Shown here: piece after piece, positions 42,193 through 50,593 of the stretch
Numbering within the stretch: position 1 is the first letter of the stretch
Layout of the letters: each line of letters starts with the position of its first letter
Program-made: the position numbers and the translations under genes
Notes under the pieces: model-generated
What the model was told of the DNA's origin: nothing
Seen by the model: only the letters and a program-made list of their open reading frames with translations
The model's database searches: none
Assembly (NCBI RefSeq): GCF_000721105.1
Contig: NZ_JOEV01000002.1
Location: 310,001 to 374,000, forward strand
Origin: Streptomyces cellulosae
Lineage (GTDB): Bacteria; Actinomycetota; Actinomycetes; Streptomycetales; Streptomycetaceae
Reading direction: 5' to 3'
Length of the DNA: 64,000 nucleotides

Positions 42193-43361
42193 TGACCGAG
42201 ACACTCGGATCCGCGCGAGAGGCCACCGACAAGGGGACGAAGAACAACCCGCTGACCGACGTGGCCAGAAGCGAGGCGGTGGACCGTCTCAAGGATGAGG
42301 TGCAGGAGTACCTCGCGGCCCAGGCGCAGCGCCTGCTGGTCGGCGCCGGTCGCAAGCTCGGCGAGACCACGGTCAAGCTGAACGACATCGCCGAGGGCAA
42401 CAGCCCCGGCTTCGCCAAACTCGCCCTCGACGGCGGCCGCAAGCTCGCCGAGGGCAAGGGGCCCGTGCGCAGCGCGCTGGAGGTCGGCGCCACCCGCGCC
42501 AAGGACAGCGTGGTCGGCGCGTTCAAGAACCTCGGCGGCGGCGGCAAGGGCAAGGGCAAGGGCAAGGGCAGGTCGGGTCAGAAGCCCACGGTCATCATCG
42601 AGCACATCGATGTGGGCGTGCCGCTGCGCACGGCCTACGACCAGTGGACCCAGTACCAGGACTTCAGCACCTTCGCGAAGGGCGTCAAGAGCGCCAGCCG
42701 CGCCGACGACACGAACTCCGACTGGCAGCTGAAGGTCTTCTGGTCCAACCGCAGCTGGAAGGCGAAGACCACCGAGCAGGTGCCGGACGACCGGATCTCC
42801 TGGAGCTCGGAGGGCGCCAAGGGCACCACGAAGGGCGTCGTCTCCTTCCACGAGCTCGGCGAGAACCTGACCCGCGTCATCGTGGTCGTCGAGTACTACC
42901 CCAGCGGCCTCTTCGAGAAGACCGGCAACATCTGGCGTGCCCAGGGCCGCCGGCTCCGGCTCGACCTGAAGAACTACGTCCGCTTCATCACCATCAAGGG
43001 CGAGGCCGAGGACGGCTGGCGCGGTGAGATCCGCGACGGCGAGGTCGTCCGCGACCATGACGAGGCGGTGGCCGAGGAGGAGCGCGCCGAGGACTCCGAG
43101 AAGGAGGACGAGGACGAGGGCGGCGAGGAGGCCTACGACGCCGAGGCCGAGGACGAGGAGGAGGGTCCGTACGCCGAGGACGAGACCGCCGAGGAGGACG
43201 AGGAAGAAGAAGGCGAAGGCGAGGGCAAGGGCGCCGACGACGAGTACGAAGACGACGAGTACGCCGAGGATGAGGACGAGGAGGCGGAGGAACCGGAGGC
43301 CGAGGCGGCGGAGGACGAGGAAGAGTACGCCGACGCCGCTGGGGGCGGGAGCCGTCGATGA
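42192..43361 (+). CDS. gvpZ: gas vesicle cluster protein GvpZ: SRPBCC domain with acidic tail
   Basis: A 389-residue protein. A helical N-terminal region (VARSEAVDRLKDEVQEYLAA) and a Gly/Lys linker precede an SRPBCC/cyclase-dehydrase domain at about 135-280 (VIIEHIDVGVPLRTAYDQWT, YQDFSTFAKGVKSASRADD, then RISWSSEGAKGTTKGVVSFH). The last ~100 residues are almost pure Glu/Asp. START-like folds hold hydrophobic ligands, and the acidic tail may give solubility or bind the basic GvpY tail. The ATG at 42192 overlaps the gvpY stop; GTG at 42189 is an alternative. Confidence 0.88.
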   Translation: MTETLGSAREATDKGTKNNPLTDVARSEAVDRLKDEVQEYLAAQAQRLLVGAGRKLGETTVKLNDIAEGNSPGFAKLALDGGRKLAEGKGPVRSALEVGATRAKDSVVGAFKNLGGGGKGKGKGKGRSGQKPTVIIEHIDVGVPLRTAYDQWTQYQDFSTFAKGVKSASRADDTNSDWQLKVFWSNRSWKAKTTEQVPDDRISWSSEGAKGTTKGVVSFHELGENLTRVIVVVEYYPSGLFEKTGNIWRAQGRRLRLDLKNYVRFITIKGEAEDGWRGEIRDGEVVRDHDEAVAEEERAEDSEKEDEDEGGEEAYDAEAEDEEEGPYAEDETAEEDEEEEGEGEGKGADDEYEDDEYAEDEDEEAEEPEAEAAEDEEEYADAAGGGSRR

Positions 43362-43693
43362 CTACGCCGAGCCGGCTGCCCGACCCCTACGGTCAGGGCA
43401 GCGGCGCCAACCTCGCGGACATCCTGGAGCGGGTGCTCGACAAGGGCATCGTGATCGCCGGTGACATCCGCATCAACCTGCTCGACATCGAACTTCTCAC
43501 GATCAAGCTGCGGCTGATCGTGGCCTCGGTGGACAAGGCGAAGGAGATGGGTATCGACTGGTGGGAGGACGACCCGGCGCTGTCCACCAAGGCCCGGCGC
43601 GACGAGCTCTCCCGGGAGAACGCCGAGCTGCGGGAGCGCCTGGCACGACTCGAACAGCTCGAACCCGCCCGTGCCGAGGAGGAGCGTTCATGA
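43358..43693 (+). CDS. gvpJ: gas vesicle protein GvpJ (GvpA-like)
   Basis: A 111-residue GvpA-family protein. The core is LADILERVLDKGIVIAGDIR then INLLDIELLTIKLRLIVASV and KAKEMGIDWWEDDPALS. A C-terminal coiled helix (ELSRENAELRERLARLEQLE) sets it apart from GvpA. It is a minor shell or nucleation component. ATGA overlaps at both ends (with gvpZ and gvpL). Confidence 0.92.
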   Translation: MTTPSRLPDPYGQGSGANLADILERVLDKGIVIAGDIRINLLDIELLTIKLRLIVASVDKAKEMGIDWWEDDPALSTKARRDELSRENAELRERLARLEQLEPARAEEERS

Positions 43694-44460
43694 CCGGACT
43701 GCGGTACGTCTACGCCGTCTGTCATCCCTTCGGTACGCCCCTGCAGGCGCAGTTGACGGGGGTGGCCGGCGATCCGCCCAGACTGCTGCACCACCACGGT
43801 CTGGTCGCCGTGGTCAGCCATGTACCGGAGCGGGACTTCGCCGAAGAGCCGCTCCGCAGGCATCTCGAGGACCTGGACTGGCTGACCGCGACCGCCCGCG
43901 CCCACCAGGGCGTGATCGACGCGCTCACCGTCGTCACCACCCCGCTGCCGCTGCGGCTCGGCACCGTCTTCCGCGACGACAGCGGGGTCCGCGTGATGAT
44001 CGAGGAGCGGGAGGACGCCTTCCGGCGCACCCTCGACCGGCTGCAGGGCCGGGTGGAGTGGGGCGTCAAGGTGTACGCCGGCGCGGAGCCCGCGGACGGT
44101 GCGGACAGCGAGGCCCCGCCGGAGAAGGCCGCGTCCGGCCGGGACTATCTGCGCCAGCGGCGTATGCGGGTGCGGTCGAACGAGGACATGTGGCAGCGGG
44201 CCGAGACTTTCGCGACCCGGCTGCACGAAACGCTTTCCGAGTTCGCCGAGGATTCCCGGCTGCACGCGCCGCAGAACCCGACGCTCTCGGGTGCATCCGG
44301 TCGGAACGTGCTCAACGCGGCCTATCTCGTTCCGCGCTCCGTATCCGAGGAATTCGTGGAACTGGTGGACCGTACGAAGGACGACGTCCCAGGAATGCGT
44401 GTGGAGCTCACCGGCCCCTGGGCCGCTTATTCCTTCGCGGGCGAGGAGGAGAACCGGTGA
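43690..44460 (+). CDS. gvpL: gas vesicle protein GvpL (GvpF/L family)
   Basis: A 256-residue homologue of GvpF in the same cluster. It starts YVYAVCHPFG and has LVAVVSHVPERDFAEEPLRR, ALTVVTTPLPLRLGTVFRDD, the central GRVEWGVKVYA and the C-terminal VLNAAYLVPRSVSEEFVELV followed by RVELTGPWAAYSFAGE. GvpL is an accessory or minor component that, in other organisms, contacts several Gvp proteins. The ATG at 43690 overlaps gvpJ and its stop overlaps gvpS (GTGA). Confidence 0.93.
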   Translation: MTGLRYVYAVCHPFGTPLQAQLTGVAGDPPRLLHHHGLVAVVSHVPERDFAEEPLRRHLEDLDWLTATARAHQGVIDALTVVTTPLPLRLGTVFRDDSGVRVMIEEREDAFRRTLDRLQGRVEWGVKVYAGAEPADGADSEAPPEKAASGRDYLRQRRMRVRSNEDMWQRAETFATRLHETLSEFAEDSRLHAPQNPTLSGASGRNVLNAAYLVPRSVSEEFVELVDRTKDDVPGMRVELTGPWAAYSFAGEEENR

Positions 44461-44639
44461 CGGTGATCGAGCGTCGTGAGGTCGCCCTGGTGGACCTCCT
44501 CGACCGGCTGCTGGCCGGCGGGGTCGTCATCACCGGGGACATCACCCTGCGGATCGCGGACGTCGACCTCGTCCGTATCGACCTGAACGCCCTGATCAGT
44601 TCCGTGAACGCGCAAGTGCCGTCGCCGTTCGGAGACTGA
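44457..44639 (+). CDS. gvpS: gas vesicle protein GvpS (short GvpA-like)
   Basis: A 60-residue protein starting at GTG 44457, overlapping gvpL. The sequence VALVDLLDRLLAGGVVITGD then ITLRIADVDLVRIDLNALIS is a minimal GvpA/J-type core without the C-terminal extension. Position between gvpL and gvpK matches GvpS in Streptomyces clusters. It is probably a shell-associated nucleation factor; this is inferred from the family. Confidence 0.9.
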   Translation: MTVIERREVALVDLLDRLLAGGVVITGDITLRIADVDLVRIDLNALISSVNAQVPSPFGD

Positions 44640-44663
44640 CGTGACACCGGTGGGGAGCCTGAC

Positions 44664-44948
44664 GTGACCGAGCGACGCAACCGGCTGGACCTCGAGCCCG
44701 ACACCGTCGAGCGGGACCTGGTCAAACTCGTGCTGACGGTGGTGGAACTGCTGCGTCAGCTCATGGAGCGGCAGGCGCTGCGCCGGTTCGACGCCGGTGA
44801 CCTCGACGAGGAGCAGGAGGAGCGCATCGGGCTCACCCTGATGCTGCTCGACGACCGTATGACCGAGCTGCGTGAGCGCTACGGACTGCGGCCCGAGGAC
44901 CTGAATCTGGACCTCGGGCCGCTCGGACCTCTCCTTCCCCGGGAATGA
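44664..44948 (+). CDS. gvpK: gas vesicle protein GvpK
   Basis: A 94-residue helical protein: RLDLEPDTVERDLVKLVLTV then VELLRQLMERQALRRFDAGD and IGLTLMLLDDRMTELRERYG. These match GvpK throughout. It is required for vesicle maturation in other bacteria. It starts with GTG at 44664 behind GGGGAG and is the last gene of the cluster. A long perfect hairpin follows. Confidence 0.93.
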   Translation: MTERRNRLDLEPDTVERDLVKLVLTVVELLRQLMERQALRRFDAGDLDEEQEERIGLTLMLLDDRMTELRERYGLRPEDLNLDLGPLGPLLPRE

Positions 44949-44968
44949 CACCCCGAGAACGGATCAAG

Positions 44969-45011
44969 GACTCCGGGGCTCATCGAGATCATCTCGATGA
45001 GCCCCGGAGTC
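44969..45011. terminator. 43-base perfect palindrome ending the gvp cluster
   Basis: A 21-bp arm (GACTCCGGGGCTCATCGAGA plus T) pairs without mismatch with its reverse complement around one central C. It begins 20 bases after gvpK and ends 3 bases before the stop of the convergent small hydrophobic gene, so it serves both directions. Confidence 0.88.
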
Positions 45012-45014
45012 GAT

Positions 45015-45185
45015 TCACCACCTGTACCAGCGTCCCCTGCCTCCGCCAGCGGTCGTACCCCGCATCAGGAAGCCCAGAAGCCATAGCACCAGAACGGCCA
45101 GTGCAATCCACCAGAGCACTTTCACTGCGAAACCGGCACCGAAAAGAATCAGCACCAGAAGCAGTACGAGCAGGATCGGAACCAT
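45015..45185 (-). CDS. small hydrophobic membrane protein
   Basis: A 56-residue protein that is nearly all membrane segment: MVPILLVLLLVLILFGAGFA and VKVLWWIALAVLVLWLLGFL, then a short Arg/Gly-rich polar end (RGRWYRW). The ATG at 45185 has AGGAGG about seven bases upstream; an in-frame ATG at 45203 lacks one. Annotated in Streptomyces simply as hydrophobic protein. The convergent terminator with gvpK suggests an independent unit. It may be a stress-related envelope protein, by context only. Confidence 0.8.
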   Translation of the reverse strand: MVPILLVLLLVLILFGAGFAVKVLWWIALAVLVLWLLGFLMRGTTAGGGRGRWYRW

Positions 45186-45227
45186 AGTGTGAACCTCCTG
45201 CACTCAGAGTTTCCCGAAATCAGGGAT

Positions 45228-46049
45228 TCAGACTTCCTTTCGGCACAGAATCTCTCCGTGCAGGACACAGAACCACCCGTCATCGCGGGCGCCCCATTCA
45301 CGCCAGGCGGCAGCCACCGCCCGCAGTTCCCCGGCGCTCGCGTGGCGACCCCCGACGGCGCGTTCCGCGTAGGCGGAGGCCACCGTGCGGTCCGCCCACA
45401 GGCCGCTCCACCAGGCCCGCTCCTCGGCGGTCGCGAAGGTCCAGGTGCTGGAGGTCGCCGTGACGTCGGTCAGGCCCGCCCGGAGCGCCCAGGACTTCAG
45501 CCGGCGCCCGGCGTCCGGCTCGCCGCCATGGCTGCGGGCCACCCGGCGGTAAAGGTCCAGCCAGTCGTCCATCCCCGCGGACGCCGGGTACCAGGTCATC
45601 GCCGCGTAGTCCGAGTCGCGGACGGCGATGAACCCGGTCGGCTTCGTCACCCGCTTCATCTCACGCAGCGCCTGCACCGGGTCGCCGACGTGCTGGAGCA
45701 CCTGGTGGGCGTGGACCACGCAGAAGGTGTCGTCCGGGAAGTCCAGCGCGTGCACGTCCGCGACCGCGAAATCCACGTTCGTCAGGCCCCGCTCGGCGGC
45801 CGTCGCCCGGGCCCGGTCCAGGATTTCCGGTGCGTGGTCGACGCCGGTGACCTGTCCGTCGGGGACCAGCGCGGCCAGGTCGGCGGTGATCGTGCCCGGA
45901 CCGCACCCGATGTCCAGGATCTTCATATGGGGCTTGAGCGAGCCGAGCAGGTAGGCGGCCGAGTTGGCGGCGGTGCGCCAGGTGTGCGAGCGCAGCACCG
46001 ACTCGTGGTGTCCGTGCGTGTAGACGGCGGTCTCCCGTGCCCTGGGCAT
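45228..46049 (-). CDS. class I SAM-dependent methyltransferase (UbiE-like)
   Basis: A 273-residue protein. Motif I is ILDIGCGPGTITADLAALVP (about residues 45-64), followed by VTGVDHAPEILDRARATAAE, the motif II/III region FCVVHAHQVLQHVGDPVQAL and LREMKRVTKPTGFIAVRDSD. This is the UbiE/COQ5-like methyltransferase pattern; the acceptor is unknown. The ATG at 46049 follows GAGGGG. It lies downstream of, and on the same strand as, the PAP2-kinase gene, with a 123-base gap. Confidence 0.9.
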   Translation of the reverse strand: MPRARETAVYTHGHHESVLRSHTWRTAANSAAYLLGSLKPHMKILDIGCGPGTITADLAALVPDGQVTGVDHAPEILDRARATAAERGLTNVDFAVADVHALDFPDDTFCVVHAHQVLQHVGDPVQALREMKRVTKPTGFIAVRDSDYAAMTWYPASAGMDDWLDLYRRVARSHGGEPDAGRRLKSWALRAGLTDVTATSSTWTFATAEERAWWSGLWADRTVASAYAERAVGGRHASAGELRAVAAAWREWGARDDGWFCVLHGEILCRKEV

Positions 46050-46172
46050 GGCTGATCCCCTCTCGGCAGGCCGGCTCACCGGGACCCCGCGGCCCCGCCG
46101 ACGACACGATCACCGTACGCCCGCGTGCCGAATGCTGAGACCCCATGTCTTGCCATACGGACTGACGGGAGG

Positions 46173-47678
46173 TCAGCTCTGGGGCAGCGGGCGGTAGACG
46201 GTGAGCGCCTCCGGCAGCTTCTCCACCCTCACCTCGCCGTCCACCTCGGTGACTTCACCGTCGTACGCGAGCAGCGTGCCCGGTGCCACGCCCGCCAGCC
46301 GGAGCCGGCCGACCTGGACGGCGGCGTGGCCGCGGCGGGGGAGGGTCAGGGGGCCGGCGAGGGCGGCGGCGAGCAGCCGTACGGCGGGGTGACGGCCGCC
46401 GTGCACGACCCGTACGTCGAGCTGCCCGTCGGCCAGGTCGAGTCGGCGGCCGGGCGCGAGACCCATCCGGTGGTAGGTGCCGTTGCCGACGAACAGCAGC
46501 CACAGCGGCCGTGTCTCGCCGCGGAAGCGGACCTCCAGCGGATGCCGGTCGGCGCGCACCACCCGCAGCGCGGCCAGCACCCCCGCCGGCCAGCCGCCGA
46601 TCCGGGACGACCAGCGGTCCCGCTCACGCACCAGTTCGGGGTACACGCCCAGGCTGAAGGTGTTGAGGAAGACGCCTTCCTGCCCGCCGCCGGTGAAGCG
46701 GCCCACGTCCACCCGTACGCCCTCGCCCTCCTGGACGGCCCGGCTCAGATCGCGCACGCCCTCCACGCCGAGGTCGTAGGCGAAGTGGTTGAGCGTGCCG
46801 CCGGGCAGCACCGCGAGGGGCAGGCCGTGGCGCAGGGCGATCCCGCCGGCGGCGTTGACGGTGCCGTCTCCGCCGCACACCCCGAGCACCCGGGCCCGGA
46901 CCGCGGCCTTCTCCAACTCGGCCCGGACATCGGCCGGGTCGCACTCGACGACCTCGGCCGCGGGCAGGCTGTCGCGCAGTGCGCGAACCCCATCGGCGCG
47001 GCCGGCACTGCCGGAGCCGGTGTTCGCGACCATGACCAGGCCCTGACCGTCCGGCAGCGCGGGCACCCGGGCCCGCGGCCGGGCCGGCGGTACGGCCTGC
47101 GCCCGGGTCGGCACCAGGGCCCGCACGGCGAACGCGGCACCCGCGCCCAGGGCCGCGCCCGCCAGCACGTCGCTCGGGAAGTGGACACCGGTGTAGACGC
47201 GGGACGCGGCCACCGAGAAGGCGACCGGGGCCACCGCCGCGCCCCAGGACGGCGACTCCAGGGCGACCCCGGCGGCGAAGGCGGCCGCCGACGCGGAGTG
47301 GCCGGACGGGAACGAGGTGGTGATCGGCTGCCGCCTCAGCCGCCGCACCAGCGGCACCGGGTCCAGGACGGGCCGCGGCCGGCGCACCGAGCGCTTGCCG
47401 AGCGTGTTGATGGTCAGCGAGGCCAGGCTCAGCGAGGCCAGCCCCCGCGCGGCCGCCCGGCGGGCCCGCGGGGTACGGCTCGCGGCCATCGCGGCCGCCG
47501 TCGCGAACCACAGCACCCCGTGGTTCGCGCTCCGGCTCAGCCGTGGCAGGACGCGTTCGGCACCGGGCCAGTGGCTCGCGGCGGCGAACTCGAACACCTT
47601 GCAGTCGAGGGCCAGCAGGCGCTCCCGCAGCACGTGGTGTCCGGGTTTGGGGACGGTGAGGTCGACGTCTGGGCTCAT
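46173..47678 (-). CDS. PAP2 phosphatase-diacylglycerol/lipid kinase fusion
   Basis: A 501-residue two-domain protein. The N-terminal half is a PAP2-type phosphatase with the three-part signature KRSVRRPRP, PSGHS and SRVYTGVHFPSD, plus hydrophobic helices. The C-terminal half (about 215-501) is a DAGK-like catalytic domain with VCGGDGTVNAAGG, VLPGGTLNHFAYDLG and FVGNGTYHRMG. One half removes phosphate from a lipid phosphate and the other would add it, so the domains may act on different lipids or in a cycle. Start 47678 is chosen because upstream sequence to 47801 is not conserved. Divergent from the ABC-F gene. Confidence 0.9.
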   Translation of the reverse strand: MSPDVDLTVPKPGHHVLRERLLALDCKVFEFAAASHWPGAERVLPRLSRSANHGVLWFATAAAMAASRTPRARRAAARGLASLSLASLTINTLGKRSVRRPRPVLDPVPLVRRLRRQPITTSFPSGHSASAAAFAAGVALESPSWGAAVAPVAFSVAASRVYTGVHFPSDVLAGAALGAGAAFAVRALVPTRAQAVPPARPRARVPALPDGQGLVMVANTGSGSAGRADGVRALRDSLPAAEVVECDPADVRAELEKAAVRARVLGVCGGDGTVNAAGGIALRHGLPLAVLPGGTLNHFAYDLGVEGVRDLSRAVQEGEGVRVDVGRFTGGGQEGVFLNTFSLGVYPELVRERDRWSSRIGGWPAGVLAALRVVRADRHPLEVRFRGETRPLWLLFVGNGTYHRMGLAPGRRLDLADGQLDVRVVHGGRHPAVRLLAAALAGPLTLPRRGHAAVQVGRLRLAGVAPGTLLAYDGEVTEVDGEVRVEKLPEALTVYRPLPQS

Positions 47679-47799
47679 GCCCCTGCGTCTACCCCGGCCC
47701 GGCTGGATCCTGTACACACGCGCGCGGAGGGCACCGGGACCCGGGGCGGTCGGAAACCGGTTTGTCAGGGCGGCCGCCCGGCCCCCAGACTGGCTCGTC

Positions 47800-49419
47800 A
47801 TGGGACATCTGGAAGCAGCACACCTCGAGTACTACCTCCCCGACGGGAGGGCGCTGCTCGGCGATGTGTCGTTCCGGGTGGGTGAAGGAGCCGCCGTGGC
47901 CCTCGTGGGACCCAACGGCGCAGGCAAGACGACGCTGCTGCGGCTGATCTCCGGCGAGCTGAAACCGCACGGCGGGACCGTCACCGTCAGCGGCGGCCTC
48001 GGTGTGATGCGCCAGTTCGTGGGATCCGTACGCGACGAGACGACCGTACGGGACCTGCTCGTGTCGGTGGCGCCGCCCCGCATCCAGGAGGCCGCGCGGG
48101 CCGTCGACAGAGCCGAGCACGCCATCATGACCGTCGACGACGAGGCCGCCCAGCTGCAGTACGCGCAGTCGCTCTCCGACTGGGCCGAGGTGCGCGGGTA
48201 CGAGTCCGAGACGCTGTGGGACATGTGCACCATGGCCGCGCTCGGCGTGCCGTACGAGAAGGCGCAGTTCCGTGAGGTGCGCACCCTCTCCGGCGGCGAG
48301 CAGAAACGGCTGGTGCTGGAGGCGTTGCTGCGCGGCACCGACGAGGTGCTGTTGCTCGACGAACCCGACAACTACCTCGACGTGCCCGGCAAGCGCTGGC
48401 TGGAGGAGCGGCTGGGGGAGACCCGCAAGACGGTCCTGTTCGTCTCCCACGACCGGGAACTCCTCGCCCGCGCGGCCGAGAAGATCGTCTCCGTCGAGCC
48501 GGGTCCCGCGGGCGCCGACGCCTGGGTGCACGGCGCCGGCTTCGCCACCTACCACGAGGCCCGGCGCGAACGCTTCGCCCGCTTCGAGGAGTTGCGCCGC
48601 CGCTGGGACGAGAAGCACGCCCAGCTGAAGAAGCTGGTGCTGAACCTCCGCCAGGCGGCCTCCATCAGCCACGAGCTGGCCTCCCGCTACCAGGCCGCCC
48701 AGACCCGGCTGCGCAAGTTCGAGGAGGCGGGCCCGCCGCCGGAACCGCCGCGCGAGCAGGACATCAGGATGCGCCTGAAGGGCGGCCGGACCGGTGTACG
48801 GGCCGTCACCTGCCAGGGACTCGAACTCACCGGCCTGATGAAGCCGTTCGACCTGGAGGTCTTCTACGGCGAGCGGGTCGCCGTCCTCGGCTCCAACGGT
48901 TCCGGCAAGTCGCACTTCCTGCGGCTGCTGGCCGGCGAGGAGGTGGCCCACACGGGGGAGTGGAAGCTCGGGGCACGTGTGGTGCCCGGACACTTCGCGC
49001 AGACGCACGCCCACCCCGAGCTGCAGGGCCGCACCCTCCTGGACATCCTGTGGAAGGAGCACGCCCAGGACCGGGGCGCGGCCATGTCCCGGCTGCGCCG
49101 CTACGAACTGACGGCCCAGGCCGAGCAGACCTTCGACCGGCTCTCCGGCGGCCAGCAGGCCCGTTTCCAGATCCTGCTGCTGGAGCTGCAGGGCGTCACG
49201 GCCCTGCTGCTCGACGAGCCGACCGACAACCTCGACCTGGAGTCCGCCGAAGCCCTCCAGGAGGGCCTGGAGGCCTTCGACGGCACCGTCCTCGCCGTCA
49301 CCCACGACCGCTGGTTCGCCCGCTCCTTCGACCGCTACCTGGTCTTCGGCAGCGACGGCCGGGTCCGTGAGACGGCCGAGCCGGTGTGGGACGAGCGACG
49401 CGTGGAAAGGGCCCGGTAA
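47800..49419 (+). CDS. ABC-F ATPase
   Basis: A 539-residue soluble protein with two ATP-binding cassettes. The first has Walker A GPNGAGKTT, signature LSGGEQKR and Walker B VLLLDEPDNYLD. The second has GSNGSGKS, LSGGQQAR and ALLLDEPTDNLD. They are joined by a basic helical linker (about 245-310) of the P-site tRNA interaction motif type. There are no membrane segments. ABC-F proteins act on the ribosome (EttA, Uup) or protect it from antibiotics; which one applies cannot be told. The first cassette has DN instead of the more usual TN/TNHLD after Walker B. A hairpin spans the stop codon. Confidence 0.9.
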   Translation: MGHLEAAHLEYYLPDGRALLGDVSFRVGEGAAVALVGPNGAGKTTLLRLISGELKPHGGTVTVSGGLGVMRQFVGSVRDETTVRDLLVSVAPPRIQEAARAVDRAEHAIMTVDDEAAQLQYAQSLSDWAEVRGYESETLWDMCTMAALGVPYEKAQFREVRTLSGGEQKRLVLEALLRGTDEVLLLDEPDNYLDVPGKRWLEERLGETRKTVLFVSHDRELLARAAEKIVSVEPGPAGADAWVHGAGFATYHEARRERFARFEELRRRWDEKHAQLKKLVLNLRQAASISHELASRYQAAQTRLRKFEEAGPPPEPPREQDIRMRLKGGRTGVRAVTCQGLELTGLMKPFDLEVFYGERVAVLGSNGSGKSHFLRLLAGEEVAHTGEWKLGARVVPGHFAQTHAHPELQGRTLLDILWKEHAQDRGAAMSRLRRYELTAQAEQTFDRLSGGQQARFQILLLELQGVTALLLDEPTDNLDLESAEALQEGLEAFDGTVLAVTHDRWFARSFDRYLVFGSDGRVRETAEPVWDERRVERAR

Positions 49420-49438
49420 CCCTCAGGTCACCGGGCCC
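49409..49438. terminator. terminator across the ABC-F stop codon
   Basis: GGGCCCGGTAAC pairs with GTCACCGGGCCC (one mismatch) around 6 bases. The TAA stop of the ABC-F gene lies in the left arm. It also sits just past the convergent Rv2629-like gene. Confidence 0.75.
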
Positions 49439-49453
49439 GGCCCTCGTACACGG

Positions 49454-50569
49454 TCACTTCCAGCGCAGCAGCGCGCCCAGGCCGCCCACCGGCACCTCCG
49501 TCTCCTCGGCCGCCGGGGCCGGGGTCACCGAGATCGCCGGGGCGCCCGTCGCGACCGCCGACCGGATCAGCGCGTCGTCCGCACGGGCCGGCCACGAGTG
49601 CTGCTCGCCGAGGATCTTCAGATCCGTCCGGCGCACGGCCAGCTGGTCCGGGTCCTCGCCGATCCACACCTCCCGGTGCGCGTCGGGGCCGTCGGGCCGG
49701 ATCAGCAGCTCGTCGATACGGTGCTCACGCGCCGCCTCGACCAGCGCGGGCACGCCCTCGACCGCGGCGGCGCGGCCGTCGTCGCCGGGCTCCCGGGCGG
49801 CCAGGAACCGCTCCAGCTCGCGCTCCGCGCGCTGCCGTACGTGCGCGGCGCGGGCCTGCTCCACGTCCTCGTCGAGCAGCCTGCTGCCGGCGCCGTGCGG
49901 GGCCTCGACGACGAGATCCTCCAGCCGCTTGGGCAGCCGGTCGTGCACGGACCGCCGCTCCCGGTCGTCACCCACGAGGACCAGCAGGTCGGCGCGGGTC
50001 TCCTCCTGGCAGACGGCAAGCGCGTCCGCGATCTCGGCCGCGTTGTGCTCCCAGGTGTTCTCCACCCGCAGCTGGAAGTGCTTCTCCGACCAGTCGGCCG
50101 AGCTCGTACGGTGCACGGGGTACTGGCGGCCGGTGACCGTGCCGGCGTCCTGACGGCCGAGCGCGCCGCGCAGCTCGAAGTCCGCGCCCTTGCGGTCCAC
50201 GTACGCCACGACACAGACCGGGTCCTCGCCGGCCAGCTCCAGCAGCGGAGCGGTGTGCGGCAGCGGTGCCCAGTAGGCGCGGTTTCCGTCCGGCGCCACG
50301 GTCAGCGGCGGATCCAGCACCACCTCTCCGGCCCGCGCGAACAGGGCCCGCCCGTGGGGTTCGGGGGAGCGCCGCAGGCCCTCCAGCGCCTCCCGTACAG
50401 CCCGGCACGTGTCCTCGTCCGCGCCCTGCCGGGACAGCTCCCTCGACAGTGCCACGGCCGCCAGATGCCGCTCGTGGGCCGTGTCCTCCGTATGACGGGA
50501 GGTGTCGACGTACACGGAGGCCCAGGGGCCGGGATGTTCGTAGAGTGGCTGGAGAAAGGCGAGATCCAT
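49454..50569 (-). CDS. Rv2629/eRF1-like (baeRF) protein
   Basis: A 371-residue protein. A helical first third (YEHPGPWASVYVDTSRHTED, VREALEGLRRSPEPHGRALF) is followed by an eRF1-domain-2-like part (VCVVAYVDRKGADFELRG, NTWEHNAAEIADALAVCQEE and LLVLVGDDRERRSVHDRLPK). A third, L7Ae-like part has ALVEAAREHRIDELLIRPDG. This is the bacterial/archaeal eRF1-like family that includes M. tuberculosis Rv2629; roles on stalled or hibernating ribosomes have been proposed. ATG 50569 has GGGAGG. A SigB-type promoter shared with the divergent DUF6158 gene lies upstream. Confidence 0.85.
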   Translation of the reverse strand: MDLAFLQPLYEHPGPWASVYVDTSRHTEDTAHERHLAAVALSRELSRQGADEDTCRAVREALEGLRRSPEPHGRALFARAGEVVLDPPLTVAPDGNRAYWAPLPHTAPLLELAGEDPVCVVAYVDRKGADFELRGALGRQDAGTVTGRQYPVHRTSSADWSEKHFQLRVENTWEHNAAEIADALAVCQEETRADLLVLVGDDRERRSVHDRLPKRLEDLVVEAPHGAGSRLLDEDVEQARAAHVRQRAERELERFLAAREPGDDGRAAAVEGVPALVEAAREHRIDELLIRPDGPDAHREVWIGEDPDQLAVRRTDLKILGEQHSWPARADDALIRSAVATGAPAISVTPAPAAEETEVPVGGLGALLRWK

Positions 50570-50593
50570 GGTTCCCTCCCGGATGTCGCTTGG

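Noticed and set aside
45186..45240. SigB-like promoter for the small hydrophobic gene (GTCT-N14-GGGAAA)
   Set aside because: Two mismatches in the -10; not distinguishable from chance.
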